Assembly (NCBI GenBank): GCA_023212725.1
Contig: JALBYF010000001.1
Span: 310,001-374,000, forward strand
Length of the DNA stretch: 64,000 nucleotides
Direction of reading: 5' to 3'
Source of the DNA: Tranzscheliella williamsii
Lineage: Eukaryota; Basidiomycota; Ustilaginomycetes; Ustilaginales; Ustilaginaceae
Within the stretch, counting starts at the first letter, position 1, and each line of letters starts with the position of its first letter. The notes beneath the pieces are model-generated. The model was not told where the DNA came from. It saw nothing but the letters and a program-made list of their open reading frames with translations, and ran no database searches. Positions 8,778 to 19,783 of this stretch are shown piece after piece. Position numbers and translations under genes: made by a program.

Positions 8778-11700
8778 ATCCAGACGGCTCACCGTACAAG
8801 TGCCCAAACATCCGTTATGCCTCAGGCATGAGAGGGCAGTAGCACGCTGCGCTTGTCTTTCTGCAGGGACGGCGACTCGGAGCTGCAGGCAATGCACTGG
8901 CTCGCCACAGACTTCCCAAAAGGAGCATTGCTGGAGCCCAGCCGCCCCCAGAACTTTCCCTCGCATGGTGACTGGTGCCCCTCGAATTTGCGCTCGGCTA
9001 GAAGCTGATTTGAGCGGCACATGCTGGATCATAGGAGCACCTGGGAACAGCCTTTGACCGAGAGACTACAGAAGACCGGTGTCTAGCCTCCATGGCTAGC
9101 TGCGAGCATAATGCGGGGAGAAACGAACTGTTGCCAAGCACTGGTTCGGTTGCGCAAATAGTAAAGTCAGCGGTCTCCGAGTCTTTCCGAGCATTGCGTC
9201 GACCGGGGCAGCAGCTGCAGCCACAGTGGGAACAAGCAGTAGCGAGGAGACAGCAGTCGAGGACGGCGGACGGCGGCGAGTGGCAAACAGCAGGGGTATG
9301 TGACCGGTGCATTCCAAAAGTGCCAAGACGTCCGGAGAGAAAAGCGTGGCAAACGCAGGCATGTAGAGCTCAGCAAAAATGGCTCGCGGATGTATCCGCA
9401 CAGTCCGATCATGCATGCCGCAACTGGGGCAGGCCAACAGTGCCGGTGGTCCGACGAGAGAGCGAAAACCTGCGGGGCGGACCGCGCAGAGGCAGGCGGC
9501 TTCGGGGGATAAGCGTGGGCATGCGAGAAGCGGTCCCAGCGGAGCGGAGACAAGGAATAGAAGGGGAAGGAGAAGAAAAAGTAACGGCTGCGGAACATCC
9601 AGGAGGGCAGCACCATGCTACAGAGCGGAGAAAGGAGTGTGGATGGCAAGGGGCACCAATGGGGAGTCAACGCTGGTCGTGGGATGTGCTGCAGCTGTTT
9701 TTGACAGGAATGCCAAGCATTTGCGTAGTGCAAGCGAGGTGCTGTTGCTGCGCCAAGCCATAGCGTGGCTTTGATGCGTGGCCTCCATGCTTTGTGGGGA
9801 GCTGGGATCTGGGCCCATCCCTCCCTCCCCATTCCTTTCCCTTTTCCACAGCTGACTTCTCACCCATGAGGGGGAACTGCCGCGTTGCATAGAACGTGTC
9901 ATAGCTTGCCCGTGTCACGCGGCCGCTAGCAGTATGCGTGCGGTGTTCCCCCCTTGCCCTGCCTTGATTGCCGTGTGTTGTTGCGTACCAAGAGGTAGGT
10001 GCAAGCCAGGAGAGGGGGTTCACCTTCCATGAGGGCCGGTCGCGCGCAAGCCGCCTTCCCTGCTCCTTTGGCCGCTTTTTGAGGCTTTCTGCGAAAAAAT
10101 AGCAGAGGTGGTGCTATATTCTGACATAGCGCTTGCTGAGTTGACCTGCAATTGAATCTCCGACGCTTCCTGCGGTCTCTGAATGATTGGCCGTCCGAGC
10201 AAAGAGGTGCATCGGTCCGCAAACTTGGTGAGTAGGTTGCGTGTCACCAAAAACGCCCGCGCGCGGCTTGGTGTGGGCAGCTGAGTCGCAACAGTGCGCC
10301 CACTCGGTGCCTGCTGAGGAAAGCAGCTGCAGCCAATCGGAACTTTCCACCGCAATTCTCCGCCGTTGTTCGCCCTTAGAGCTTCCCAGCCTCGCCATGC
10401 CTCGCCTCCATTGGAGGTTCGGTGCCTCATCAAACCCTGCGTGTTCCCCGCAATCCTTCAGTGGGCCGTGCAGCTGACTCCGCTGTTTTTTCTCTGTATT
10501 TGTCGGGGGTCGAAGGGTTGACCACAAACAGGCAAGGGGAGGCTGACTCGGGTGACTCTGCTCCGAGCATCTTCTTCACCTACGTCGGCCTCTACTGTGT
10601 TGTTGGCTGCTCCGAGTTGACCCGACTCCTTGCCCGCGTTCCTTCGTTAGTCCTGTCGCTCTCCGAATGCGTCGGACTCTCGAAAGGGTAGTTTTGTTGA
10701 GTTTTGTATGTACACCTCGCAACTACCCGCTTGGTAATCAGCAAGCTTGCCACTCTATCGTTGCGCAAAACGGTCTCCACATAGGCCCAGTGGTAGCTCA
10801 AAGAACCCATCCTAACGTGGATTGATCCGTGATGTTTATTGAGGTACAGTGGTTCTGTCGTCTCAATATATGACTGTTACAAACGCATTGGGCGAAGTAG
10901 AGTCAGCGTTCGAGACAGAAGAAAGGCACATTGCTGTTGGGCCTCTCCGGTACGTAACAAGATACGAGCTTATGTTGCAGCGTTGTCTGTGTGCCTGCGT
11001 TCCGGAGCGCCGATACGCTTTCGGTAACTTCCGCATGCCTACAGATAGGCTCGTGGAAGATGACAGACGTTCTACCTCTTGGCCTCACGTGCACCTGTAC
11101 CTATGCGGAGGCTCACATAGAGCTTTCGGTAGTATGCAAGCGATGCGCTCCAACGTAACCGGCTCGGACCCTGCCGTTGGAATTACCACCTGGATCGAAG
11201 TGCTTCATGCTCTCGATATCAAGGCGTCATACTCATGACACAGAATTGCCTGAGCCTGTGTGTCTAAATCCGTCGAGGCTCAAGATGCCGCATGAGAATC
11301 TGAACTGGGTGCCTTTTTTTGTGCCATAATTTTTGCTGCTCGTCTACTGCCTCGTACCTACCGCCATAGCGGATGATTGGACAAGCAGAGCAATATTTCT
11401 CGGTATTGAGCGAAGTACGGTGACCGCTGTATGATGTTTCTCGGACAGCAGCATCGCCTTCACATCAAAGCCAATCACTAATGATGTTGGGGTTTCGGCT
11501 CACAGCTGCGGACTGGTTGCAACTGCGGTCTGGCTTGAACGGTACCTCCAAGCCGAGCATCGGACTAGTTAGGACTGGGACGGGGCCGCCTATTGTGCTG
11601 AATTGGCGCATACTTTCTGCAGGCCTTATGCCGGCAGGAGAGCTGCCCCTGGTGTACGAACGACCATGCGGAAGCTGAACAGGGAAGCGCAAGATCTGGG

Positions 11701-14700
11701 GCATGAGGGACTTTCGTCTGTGCCACTCGCCTACCTTGCTACTAATGATTGAGCCAGTGAGCTGTATTAGAGTGAAGTCCTGAACGCACCCTTGGGGATT
11801 ATCGAGATGACGCCTTAGCGGATTAGGTTCACCATTCCGTTCATTGTGAGCGCGCTGCCGATGGCACTACGCCAGGGACTAACGGGCGGTGCCGCAGAAG
11901 CGGCGCATCCGGATGCTCATAGGCCAACACCTGCGCGGTTCTCACCTGCATAGAGGAGATAAGAGAAGGCGTGTGGTGCAACGCTGGTGTTAACAGGATA
12001 CAAGCCAGCCTGTCGTCCATCACTGACACGCAGAACAAGTGTCCGCTTCACACTACCGACGCGTGACGATCGGTCGATTTAGAGCACAGTTTCATACAGT
12101 CACGTCGAGAAAAGAAACTGTTTGCAGGACATGCGTGGTAACGTCTGCAAGCTAGCAGCTGTACGTTGCATTTGATCGTTACTCCTGCTGGATGATGCTG
12201 GCTATGTGAGTGACTCAAAGAATCCGAGACAGGCAGAGGTCAATTCTGATACACCGGCGACGAGCACGCAATAGATGCCATCAGAGGTAGTGCCATCCGA
12301 CTGCAAGCGAAAACTCATCTTGCGTTGCGCTGCACTAATATTTCTTTGTGGGCTACACCCGACGCATGATAAAGAAAAGCCTGACAACGTACGTGCAGCT
12401 GCCTTTACGCAATGCTCAACCCCTCTACTAGCCGTGGCTGTGGGATCTCGCGCTTGTCATCGAGCCTGTCAGGCTAAGGTTGTGCAAGTATGTTGTATCG
12501 TGACATGAGCGAGCCAAAGGGGAGAAAATGATCACAAGAACCTCCCGGACAGCAACAGCCTTTCAAAGCTTGTTGATGAGATCTCGCTCATAGAAGCGAA
12601 GCTGGAGGTCTTCCGTTGGTGTCGATGTACTGTCATTGCAGATTCAGGCAGCACGTGAGAGTCCCTGGAGCACATCAATGACTCTGTTTGCAAGCAGTTC
12701 CCGGTCAGGAATCGGCATATTGACATAGAAGAATTCGTGGACTTGCAGGCTTACTGACAAGACAGCATGGGGTGAGGGCCATAGCAACATCGGCACAGAT
12801 GCCTGTGGCGTAGCTCACAGTACCACCCTTTCCAGGAGAATGATCTCCTGTAGGCAGAGAATTGTTGCATGGCTGTTGGACGGCTGCTGCGCTTGCTCAT
12901 GCTTGCGCCCTAGTCTGAAGAGAGGACGGTGCGCTTGGAACACCAGCGCTAGTGAGTTTGGGTTACATGTTAAGACAACCAACGGGACCGTACGAATGCA
13001 GACTCGGAAGTACCGCACGCACTAGATTGCTGATCGGGTGAACAGGTGTCGTCTCTGATTCCTTTCCAGATTCCCCGATAGCGAGATCATGAAAATTCAG
13101 GGCCTCCTCCACCTGGATCTAAGGATAAACATAGGACGGAGCGTGGGCTTGGCGGGCCAACAACAACCGCGTCACACCTTCCCGCATACAGCTTAGTCTA
13201 GCCTTACCCACATAGTTTTTCAAAACCGCACTCATAACTCTCCCCTGTTATGCTCAGCGCGGCATCGAGAGTTGCATCTGTGCAGGGAAAGAAAAATGTT
13301 CTCCTCGTATTCCTGATCATCACACACACTCTAGGCCGGAACAGTAGGGCACCTAGGCTACTTGCTGCTACCCTTGTGCGAAGAGGTAAACCCGTGAACT
13401 TGCTCAAATCGTCTCTGATCGTCTTGCAATTTTCAGGATCGACGGGAAGGGTCGAGGATAGGCCAAGACTATCCTGAGGAGCGGGGGCCGGCGGGCTACA
13501 TTGATAGGATTCTGAGATTGACACGAAGCAGCACAAAGGGTCCTGAGGCAAAAGCAAACCAAGCGGTGTGTGACCCTTCGGTAACCGAACTGGCAAGAAG
13601 GGGCGAATAATGGATGGCGAGTCGCAGTCCAAGGGGGTCTCACAACTTCAAAAATCCACCTCCAAGTTTGAGTTATTTTCAGCTTTGTGGGTCAGGACCT
13701 GGAATTTTGAAGATAAGTTAACTTCGATCTCCGAGGTGGGATTTTAAGGTCGGGCTACGCCTCAGTGAGTCCATACATATTGTTTCCATTTCCAGTTTGC
13801 TTTAAACTCGGGAAGGGATTGGCATCTCCGTACAACCGCGAGAGCCGCTTGCCGCCAGATCGTCATTTCGGATCCTTCCGATCCCCCTGGCGCAGTGTTC
13901 TGCTCAGTCGCCGCTACTCTTGCCCCGCTCGGCCAGCGTACTCTGCTTACGCGAGCGTGCTTTATTTATGCTGTTGCTGCTCCAGAGCGCGCGGCAAAAT
14001 TCTCATGCACATCTCGATCCATTGTTCTATTCAACTGTCACTTTTTCCACCTCGCTACGGGCCTTGCTTGCTATCCTTCTTCTACCAAGTCGTTGAGTAT
14101 GGGGCCCAGACCCATCAAACCACCATTTGCGCGAGCCGTCTCTTGTAGTCCTTTTTATCGGCCAGCGTCATCGGCGGTGACGCCACTCACGACCTGTTAT
14201 CGTTGACGCCCTTTCCCATCGCGCGCCCTACTTTCGACTCGTATACGGTATAAGTCGCGCCGTTGCTTCGGCTTGGTTTGTCTGTGGGTGTCGTTCGCTC
14301 CTCTTGCTCCTTTTCCCTTCGGTTTGGTTTCCTGCCTTCGCGCCACCGACCCCTTTTTCCTTTCTGCTCGAGGTCTCTTTGCCTGCTACATTGCACATCG
14401 CTTGGCAAGCCAAACTAGCGCAGATAATACTCCTTGGTCCAGAAACGTCGGCTTCGAGCCTAGCTAATCATTTTGTACAGTCAGCTGGATACTAGTTCTA
14501 CAAGTCGGGACGGAGCAGCCTGCCTATTCATGACTCCTTGATCCAGCTGTAAGCGCACCTCCTCCCGCGCTTCAGCTCAGCAATCAAGGGCTCGAAGGGT
14601 CTCCCGCTACATCCTCTTGAGATTGTCCTCTCTTCGCTCCGCTGGTTTGGATGAAGACAAATATACACGGATTGTCTTTCTTCAATTCCACTGCGGCTCA

Positions 14701-14907
14701 ACTTTTGCATCCTTCATCTACCGCAGCAGTCTGACAGCGGCTCTTTCACCCCACCAACATTTTGCCAACGGATCTGAATGACGTCCCATCAGCTTCTCAT
14801 AATCTATACACACGTCGATCCTTGTCGTCGACTGCCGGGGATACCCGGCGCAATTTCTCCATCCATCCCCTTACGACCCGTCTCTCACGTTCAAGTAGAT
14901 ACTAAGA
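8778..14907. other. Long gene-free region between the permease and the Zn2Cys6 regulator
   Basis: More than 6 kb without a convincing coding sequence on either strand. Frames of up to about 220 codons (for example 9092-9763 plus and 9167-9832 minus) are mutually overlapping, rich in Arg, Cys, His and Trp, and without domains. By eye the part from about 10.7 to 13.7 kb is less GC-rich than the flanks. The last ~700 nt before the Zn2Cys6 start are pyrimidine-rich, as in fungal promoters and leaders. The region contains an imperfect hairpin (13644-13746) and an upstream ORF (14778-14942). It could hold a very long promoter, a non-coding transcript or decayed sequence; the bases alone do not decide. 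Confidence 0.55.
13644..13746. repeat. Imperfect nested inverted repeat
   Basis: AAAAATCCACCTCC at 13650-13663 pairs, with one bulge, with CGAGGTGGGATTTTA at 13732-13746. In addition AACTTCAAAAATCC (13644-13657) pairs with GGAATTTTGAAGAT (13701-13714) at 12 of 14 positions. It may be the relic of a small non-autonomous element or a folded RNA segment. No target-site duplication was recognised. Confidence 0.3.
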
Positions 14908-14942
14908 ATGGAGAACAATGCTCCTCGAGCGTTTGGCAGTAG
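14778..14942 (+). promoter_or_regulatory. Upstream ORF overlapping the Zn2Cys6 start codon
   Basis: ATG at 14778 opens a 54-codon frame ending with TAG at 14940-14942, in a different frame from, and running 35 nt past, the main ATG at 14908. If present in the mRNA, ribosomes that use it could not easily reinitiate at the main start. A 5' leader intron or a downstream transcription start would remove it. Confidence 0.4.
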
Positions 14943-17900
14943 AGAGCAGCCCACGTCTTCGTCGTCGCCCTCGTCATCCCGTACACCCAACGATACCGAC
15001 TACCGACGCTTCCGTGGAGAGACTTCACAACGTCCTTGGGGTAGGTCCACTTGGCGCGACACGACATCACCGCCTCCACCAAGTCAGTCCAGGGCGGATG
15101 TCGGCTTTCGCAAACCTCATCTCCAGCCTGTTCAACGCCATGCAGAACCCGGTGAAAACTCACGGTTGTATGTATCATCCAACGCCAACACACATCGCTC
15201 TACAAGGTCTCCTCCGTTAGACGATTATCAGTGGCAGCGGCCTTTCGCCGGTCCTTCTTCGCGCGAGCTTGCGGAGCTGCCATCCAGACCACCAGTGCGC
15301 GGGCCCATCCTCGACGGAGACACTCGATTCTCTAGCGCTAGGTTTCAGCCCTATGCTAATGCACCTCACGCAATTTCTTCGCCCAGGGCGCACTCGCGCG
15401 AGACGAATGCTGCCGTCGGACCGTCATCTGAACGCGCTCATTACGGCGCGCCTCTGCCTAATCATCCTTCCCATCGGATGAACTTTACCTATCCGCGCGT
15501 TCGATCGCCGATCCTTGACAGAAATGCTTATCCGACTGCTGCTCCCTCTAAACTTCCACCGCCCCCGGGTGAGACTGAACCCTACATTAGCAGCGTTGGT
15601 GCCGGCTTACATCGAAGCAAGAGATCCAGGCTCGATCCGTACTCTGAAGGCGGTTCTTCCCGCTTCGCGACTTCTGCTAGACCATTGCCTCTTCATTCAG
15701 CATCGTCCTTCCACTCTTCCTCATCTTCTTCAGTGGAAGAGTGGCCAGATCATCTCGCCCGCCAGACAGCAAATCCAAGGCCTCCTTCTTTCGATGAGCC
15801 TTGGCAACGTCAGTATGGCCCTAGAAGTCATCTTGAACTGGACTCGACCGAAGGTCCACGCAGAGCCTCGGCGACGTCACGGGAATACGCCACCGAGTCT
15901 CCCTTCGATCATGCCATCGATGGTGTCCATAGCGGTAGTAATTCCAGTAAGGTTAAGCGGCGAAAAAGAGCGGTGCTAAGTTGCACCGAGTGCAAGCAGC
16001 GCAAGATCAAATGCGATCGCAATGTACCCAATTGTGGCAGTTGCGTCCGTCGAGGTGTTGCTCATCTCTGCCGTTGGGGTGATGAGCGAGACTTTGTACC
16101 TACGACGCAAACAAGCACCATCACGCCCTCTAATGCAGCGCTCATGGCCCGCATAGCCCAGCTGGAGTCCCAAGTTCGCGGTCTGCAAACTTCTTCGCTG
16201 GCATCTAGCGGTATGAGGAAACACGATGATGCCCCCGGCGGATTATCATCCGCACGACCCTCCATGTACAGCGACCGGTCTAGTTCCAATAACACACCGG
16301 ATCCCGTACTAGAGCGAGTCCCTTCGTCAACACGTCGCTCGCGCCTCTATCTTGGCGACGGCGACCTGGACGGTATTGACGGTGACGTGGAAGGTAACCC
16401 TAGGAGTATGGACGGACTTGACGGCAAACGTCGCAACGAAAATGATAGTAGCTCTCAAAGCGAAAGCTCAGAGTCGGGCAGTGAGGATGATGAAGACCTC
16501 ATTCCCGCGTCCGCAGAAGGAGGATCGCTAAGACAGTCCCGTAGCTCCCAGGCTGCTGAGCAAGAATATTTGCATGTCAATGCCAGTCTCAACAAGGACT
16601 CTGTCACTGACGGCGGGCCTCGTCGGAATCTCGGCACGGCTCCCCAGTCGGCTCTAAGATCTTCGTCGGTGTGGCCTAGTTATCGGGTCGAAGGTCCACG
16701 GATAGATGAAGACAGTCTCAACACGCGCAACGTTCCGTCTCTCGAGGAGGATTGGGCTCAGGGCATCTCGTTGCTGGACGCAGTCCTACCGTTTACTTTG
16801 CACTCGAAAGGCAGCCATCTCGCCGATCTTCTAAGTGTCGTCGAGCTGTTACCCCCTCGCGACAAAGTCCAAGTCCTTGTTGAACATTACCTTCAAGAAG
16901 CCGAGCCCATTGTCCAATCCATCCACAAACCTTCGTTTTTGCGCCAGCTGGAGCTTTTCTGGTTCAGCCTGGACACGGTGCGGCAAGAAAACGCTTCGAA
17001 CACCACTACTGCACCACCGGATGCGCAATTTGCGGCGTTACTTTTTGCAATGTGCGAAGGTGCCTGTGAGTACATGACCCCAGCAGAGGTCTTGTTCAAC
17101 AAGATCAGCCATTCTCGCGAGTCAATCAACGCGCAGCTCGTACGTCTGTCGCGTTCCTGCCTCACACTGCTCGGCATCGGCCAGTTCGTGCGCCGTGCCA
17201 ACGTCTGGGGCCTTCAGGCTGTCATTGCCCTGCGCCACTTCTGCTTTAACCGAGATCATCGAGAAGAATACATGATCATTGCCACTATGGCCATCAAGGC
17301 TGCTGAACTTCTTGGTCTTCATCGCTTAGGCTCCGCTATTACTGATGAAGAGAGGTGGTCCCGCCAAGGTCTTCAAGAGGATATAACCAGCGCTTCGTCC
17401 GTTCGAAAGACAACTGCATCTTCTCAAGCACGCTCATCCCGCCGTCGCTGGAGAACACTCACCTCTCCAGAGATTCCTGGTAGGTTTGCAAGCGAATCTG
17501 ACAAAGTAGGAGATCAGGATGGCCGCGATTTGAGTGCTATGTCGGTGGCCAGAAGAACCAAGCGACAACATAGAAATTCGGATTTCACTGAACGGTACCA
17601 ACCCAGTAGTCGCGTGGGTCGAGAAACGGGGAGGAAGATATGGTTCGCCTTTGCCACGATGGACTGGCAATGCGCTGCAGATCTTGATCGGTGTTACTAC
17701 TGCAAAGACGAGATGTTTACCACACAGAGCCCACAAAACATCGATGATGCGGATGTCGAGGACGACGACCTGATAGATGGACCGAATGCATCTGGCGAAC
17801 CGTCTCCGTATCCGTCACAATTCTTACTCAAGAATCGACCGGCGGACTTTCCGAGCACCAACAGCTTTATACCTATCCATTTCGAGATCTGCCTCGCCGT

Positions 17901-19242
17901 ACGTAGTATTCCTGACGCTCTTAACCATGAGGATGGATCATTCGAAACTGTCATGGCTATCGAAGGTCGTTTCCGGCACATTTTGCGATGTCTACCGCGC
18001 TTCTTCCGATTAGATGGGGAGAGCGAATACGATCCTGCCATCCATCAACTACATCGGGAGAGGCCGTATCTGTCTCTACAACGCGCCGTGATCCATGAGC
18101 TTGTACATCATCGTCTTCTCAAATTACATCGTCTCTACATGAGTCGGGGATATCGCAACCCGAAGTACAGTCACTCTACACAGACATGCATCGAAAGCGC
18201 GCGCGTAGTCATTGGTATATTCCGCGCTCTAGATCAAGCCAGATGCCGGGGCCAGAAGTATTGCGCCTTCAAGTTCCATATCTTCCACGCCGTGCTGGCG
18301 CTACAGGTTGACTTGCTTTATCTCTCTCGACAGCCGTTGTGCAGAGAAATGGCAGCGAAACGAGCCGACGTGATTGCCGGTCTCAAGATGCTACACGCAC
18401 GCACTGATGTCGACGGTAGAAATCCGACTCTGGCCTCTTCGCTCAAAGTCATCAAAGTGCTGAGAGAAGAAGAACGGGCTCGAAGGCATAAGCACCGCAG
18501 CTGGCAGGATGGTGATGGATCCAGTGGTTCGGATGGGATCACCACCAGTTCGCCTTCAACAGAAGATGGATCGGACGCCCCCAGTTCTTCAAGGCCGTCA
18601 AAGATTCGGGAGTGGACAGGAGCTTCCGAAAACACTGGAGAGCTTGCCGAACGTCTAGAGCGAAGTGTGGTTGAGACTTGGCACACGGTGGATCAAGAGA
18701 AGCTAAGGTCGAAAGCCGCAGGTGCTTCCGCTGCTGCTCTCCACGCCGAAGCGGCATCCTCATTTTGGCGACGATCTCCCTCGTCCGAACTTGAATCGAG
18801 CGTGCCAGCCTTTTCGATCTCGCGCAGGCCTTCAACCGATGATGAGTCGTCTCTGCAGACTGTTGCGCTTGACACGGACGTGCGGCACTATCCCGCGGCC
18901 GTGGCCGCTTCGGCAGCGGTCGCAAAGGACCAAGACGAAGCGCTGACCGCATTAATTGCACAACCAGGTGACGAGCCCGAACAGGATGGCGATGAGGTAG
19001 ATGACTACCTCCGTCTGCTCTCTTCCCATCAAAACCCTCACAACGCACCAGGAGGATCCCACTTTTTTGATGTACTTGATGATCTTGTTTTCGAGAACGC
19101 TCCTCCGGTTGCACCCCAACATACTGCCAAAGCTCACGATACAGAATCAGCGCTGCATCCCGACAAAAAATACGGAGCTGACACGAGCGATATCGGACTT
19201 GCTGCGGCCAGGGCCGGCTTTGACGCCTCCATAGCCCTCTAA
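14908..19242 (+). CDS. Zn2Cys6 transcription factor with fungal-specific regulatory domain
   Basis: Single 1444-residue frame. The ATG at 14908 is fixed by an in-frame TAG 12 nt upstream. A Ser/Pro/Arg-rich N-terminal third is followed by a basic stretch (KVKRRKRAVLS) and the binuclear zinc cluster at residues ~359-388 with spacing CX2CX6CX6CX2CX8C, then a short heptad-like linker (AALMARIAQLESQVRGLQ) suitable for dimerisation. The middle-homology domain (PF04082 type) spans about 630-1150, with recognisable LQAVIALRHF, AIKAAELLGLHR, GRKIWFAFATMDW and NIDDADVED blocks. Between the last two pairs lies a basic, Ser-rich insertion of roughly 80 residues. The C-terminus is acidic and probably activating. 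It acts in the nucleus; its target genes are unknown. It faces away from the permease across a very long intergenic region. Confidence 0.9.
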   Translation: MENNAPRAFGSREQPTSSSSPSSSRTPNDTDYRRFRGETSQRPWGRSTWRDTTSPPPPSQSRADVGFRKPHLQPVQRHAEPGENSRLYVSSNANTHRSTRSPPLDDYQWQRPFAGPSSRELAELPSRPPVRGPILDGDTRFSSARFQPYANAPHAISSPRAHSRETNAAVGPSSERAHYGAPLPNHPSHRMNFTYPRVRSPILDRNAYPTAAPSKLPPPPGETEPYISSVGAGLHRSKRSRLDPYSEGGSSRFATSARPLPLHSASSFHSSSSSSVEEWPDHLARQTANPRPPSFDEPWQRQYGPRSHLELDSTEGPRRASATSREYATESPFDHAIDGVHSGSNSSKVKRRKRAVLSCTECKQRKIKCDRNVPNCGSCVRRGVAHLCRWGDERDFVPTTQTSTITPSNAALMARIAQLESQVRGLQTSSLASSGMRKHDDAPGGLSSARPSMYSDRSSSNNTPDPVLERVPSSTRRSRLYLGDGDLDGIDGDVEGNPRSMDGLDGKRRNENDSSSQSESSESGSEDDEDLIPASAEGGSLRQSRSSQAAEQEYLHVNASLNKDSVTDGGPRRNLGTAPQSALRSSSVWPSYRVEGPRIDEDSLNTRNVPSLEEDWAQGISLLDAVLPFTLHSKGSHLADLLSVVELLPPRDKVQVLVEHYLQEAEPIVQSIHKPSFLRQLELFWFSLDTVRQENASNTTTAPPDAQFAALLFAMCEGACEYMTPAEVLFNKISHSRESINAQLVRLSRSCLTLLGIGQFVRRANVWGLQAVIALRHFCFNRDHREEYMIIATMAIKAAELLGLHRLGSAITDEERWSRQGLQEDITSASSVRKTTASSQARSSRRRWRTLTSPEIPGRFASESDKVGDQDGRDLSAMSVARRTKRQHRNSDFTERYQPSSRVGRETGRKIWFAFATMDWQCAADLDRCYYCKDEMFTTQSPQNIDDADVEDDDLIDGPNASGEPSPYPSQFLLKNRPADFPSTNSFIPIHFEICLAVRSIPDALNHEDGSFETVMAIEGRFRHILRCLPRFFRLDGESEYDPAIHQLHRERPYLSLQRAVIHELVHHRLLKLHRLYMSRGYRNPKYSHSTQTCIESARVVIGIFRALDQARCRGQKYCAFKFHIFHAVLALQVDLLYLSRQPLCREMAAKRADVIAGLKMLHARTDVDGRNPTLASSLKVIKVLREEERARRHKHRSWQDGDGSSGSDGITTSSPSTEDGSDAPSSSRPSKIREWTGASENTGELAERLERSVVETWHTVDQEKLRSKAAGASAAALHAEAASSFWRRSPSSELESSVPAFSISRRPSTDDESSLQTVALDTDVRHYPAAVAASAAVAKDQDEALTALIAQPGDEPEQDGDEVDDYLRLLSSHQNPHNAPGGSHFFDVLDDLVFENAPPVAPQHTAKAHDTESALHPDKKYGADTSDIGLAAARAGFDASIAL

Positions 19243-19783
19243 TTCTTCTGCCGCGCTTTCTATGATTTTCTTTGCCCGCCGACCTGCTTCTAATCTTGTC
19301 AAGGTCACACTTGTACTGCTAGCTGTAATCTACAATCATCTCAGGAACCTGGATCGAACATATACACGGCAGGTACGTCCCGTACAGTTGCGTAATACGG
19401 CTCCGTTGCTTTCAATAAGAACTGATATACGATGTGGTCGACAAGCATCGATTCTGTGCTGGTGACGTCAACTGGGCCAAAGCAACGACAGGGTATGTGA
19501 GGTAACGAAAATGTAATTCGGTGAAAAAGGGGGCAAAAATGGCGTACATATGACTAAGAGCTGGGGAAGAGCAATGCATGTTAAGTTTTGCGATCCGCTT
19601 TTGGGTGAGGTAAGTCACAGAAAGAAATCGTGAGTGTTATGAGTGTTGCTTCAGCCTCCACCTTGATGTTGATAGGCTGCCACCATCCGTCGACGGTGTT
19701 ATCAATCCGCATATCTAGGGCGACTACCCGCATTGTCCAGCGCGCTACTGAGATCTTGCTTATTTGCGGCCACGGAGGACAAG
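19243..19783. other. Intergenic region with a CRE-like palindrome
   Basis: About 540 nt between tandem genes. A perfect TGACGTCA palindrome (CRE/ATF type) lies at 19463-19470, some 314 nt before the POLD4 start. I looked for an ACGCGT MCB box, expected for replication genes, and found none close to the start. Confidence 0.4.

Noticed and set aside
9092..9832. Overlapping frames of 220 codons on both strands in the long intergenic region
   Set aside because: They overlap each other, are rich in Arg, Cys, His and Trp, contain no domain, and look like chance frames in GC-rich DNA.
10770..10812. tRNA-like wording (CAGTGGTAGCTCA) in the gene-free region
   Set aside because: No cloverleaf can be drawn: a T-arm consensus and matching acceptor stem are missing.
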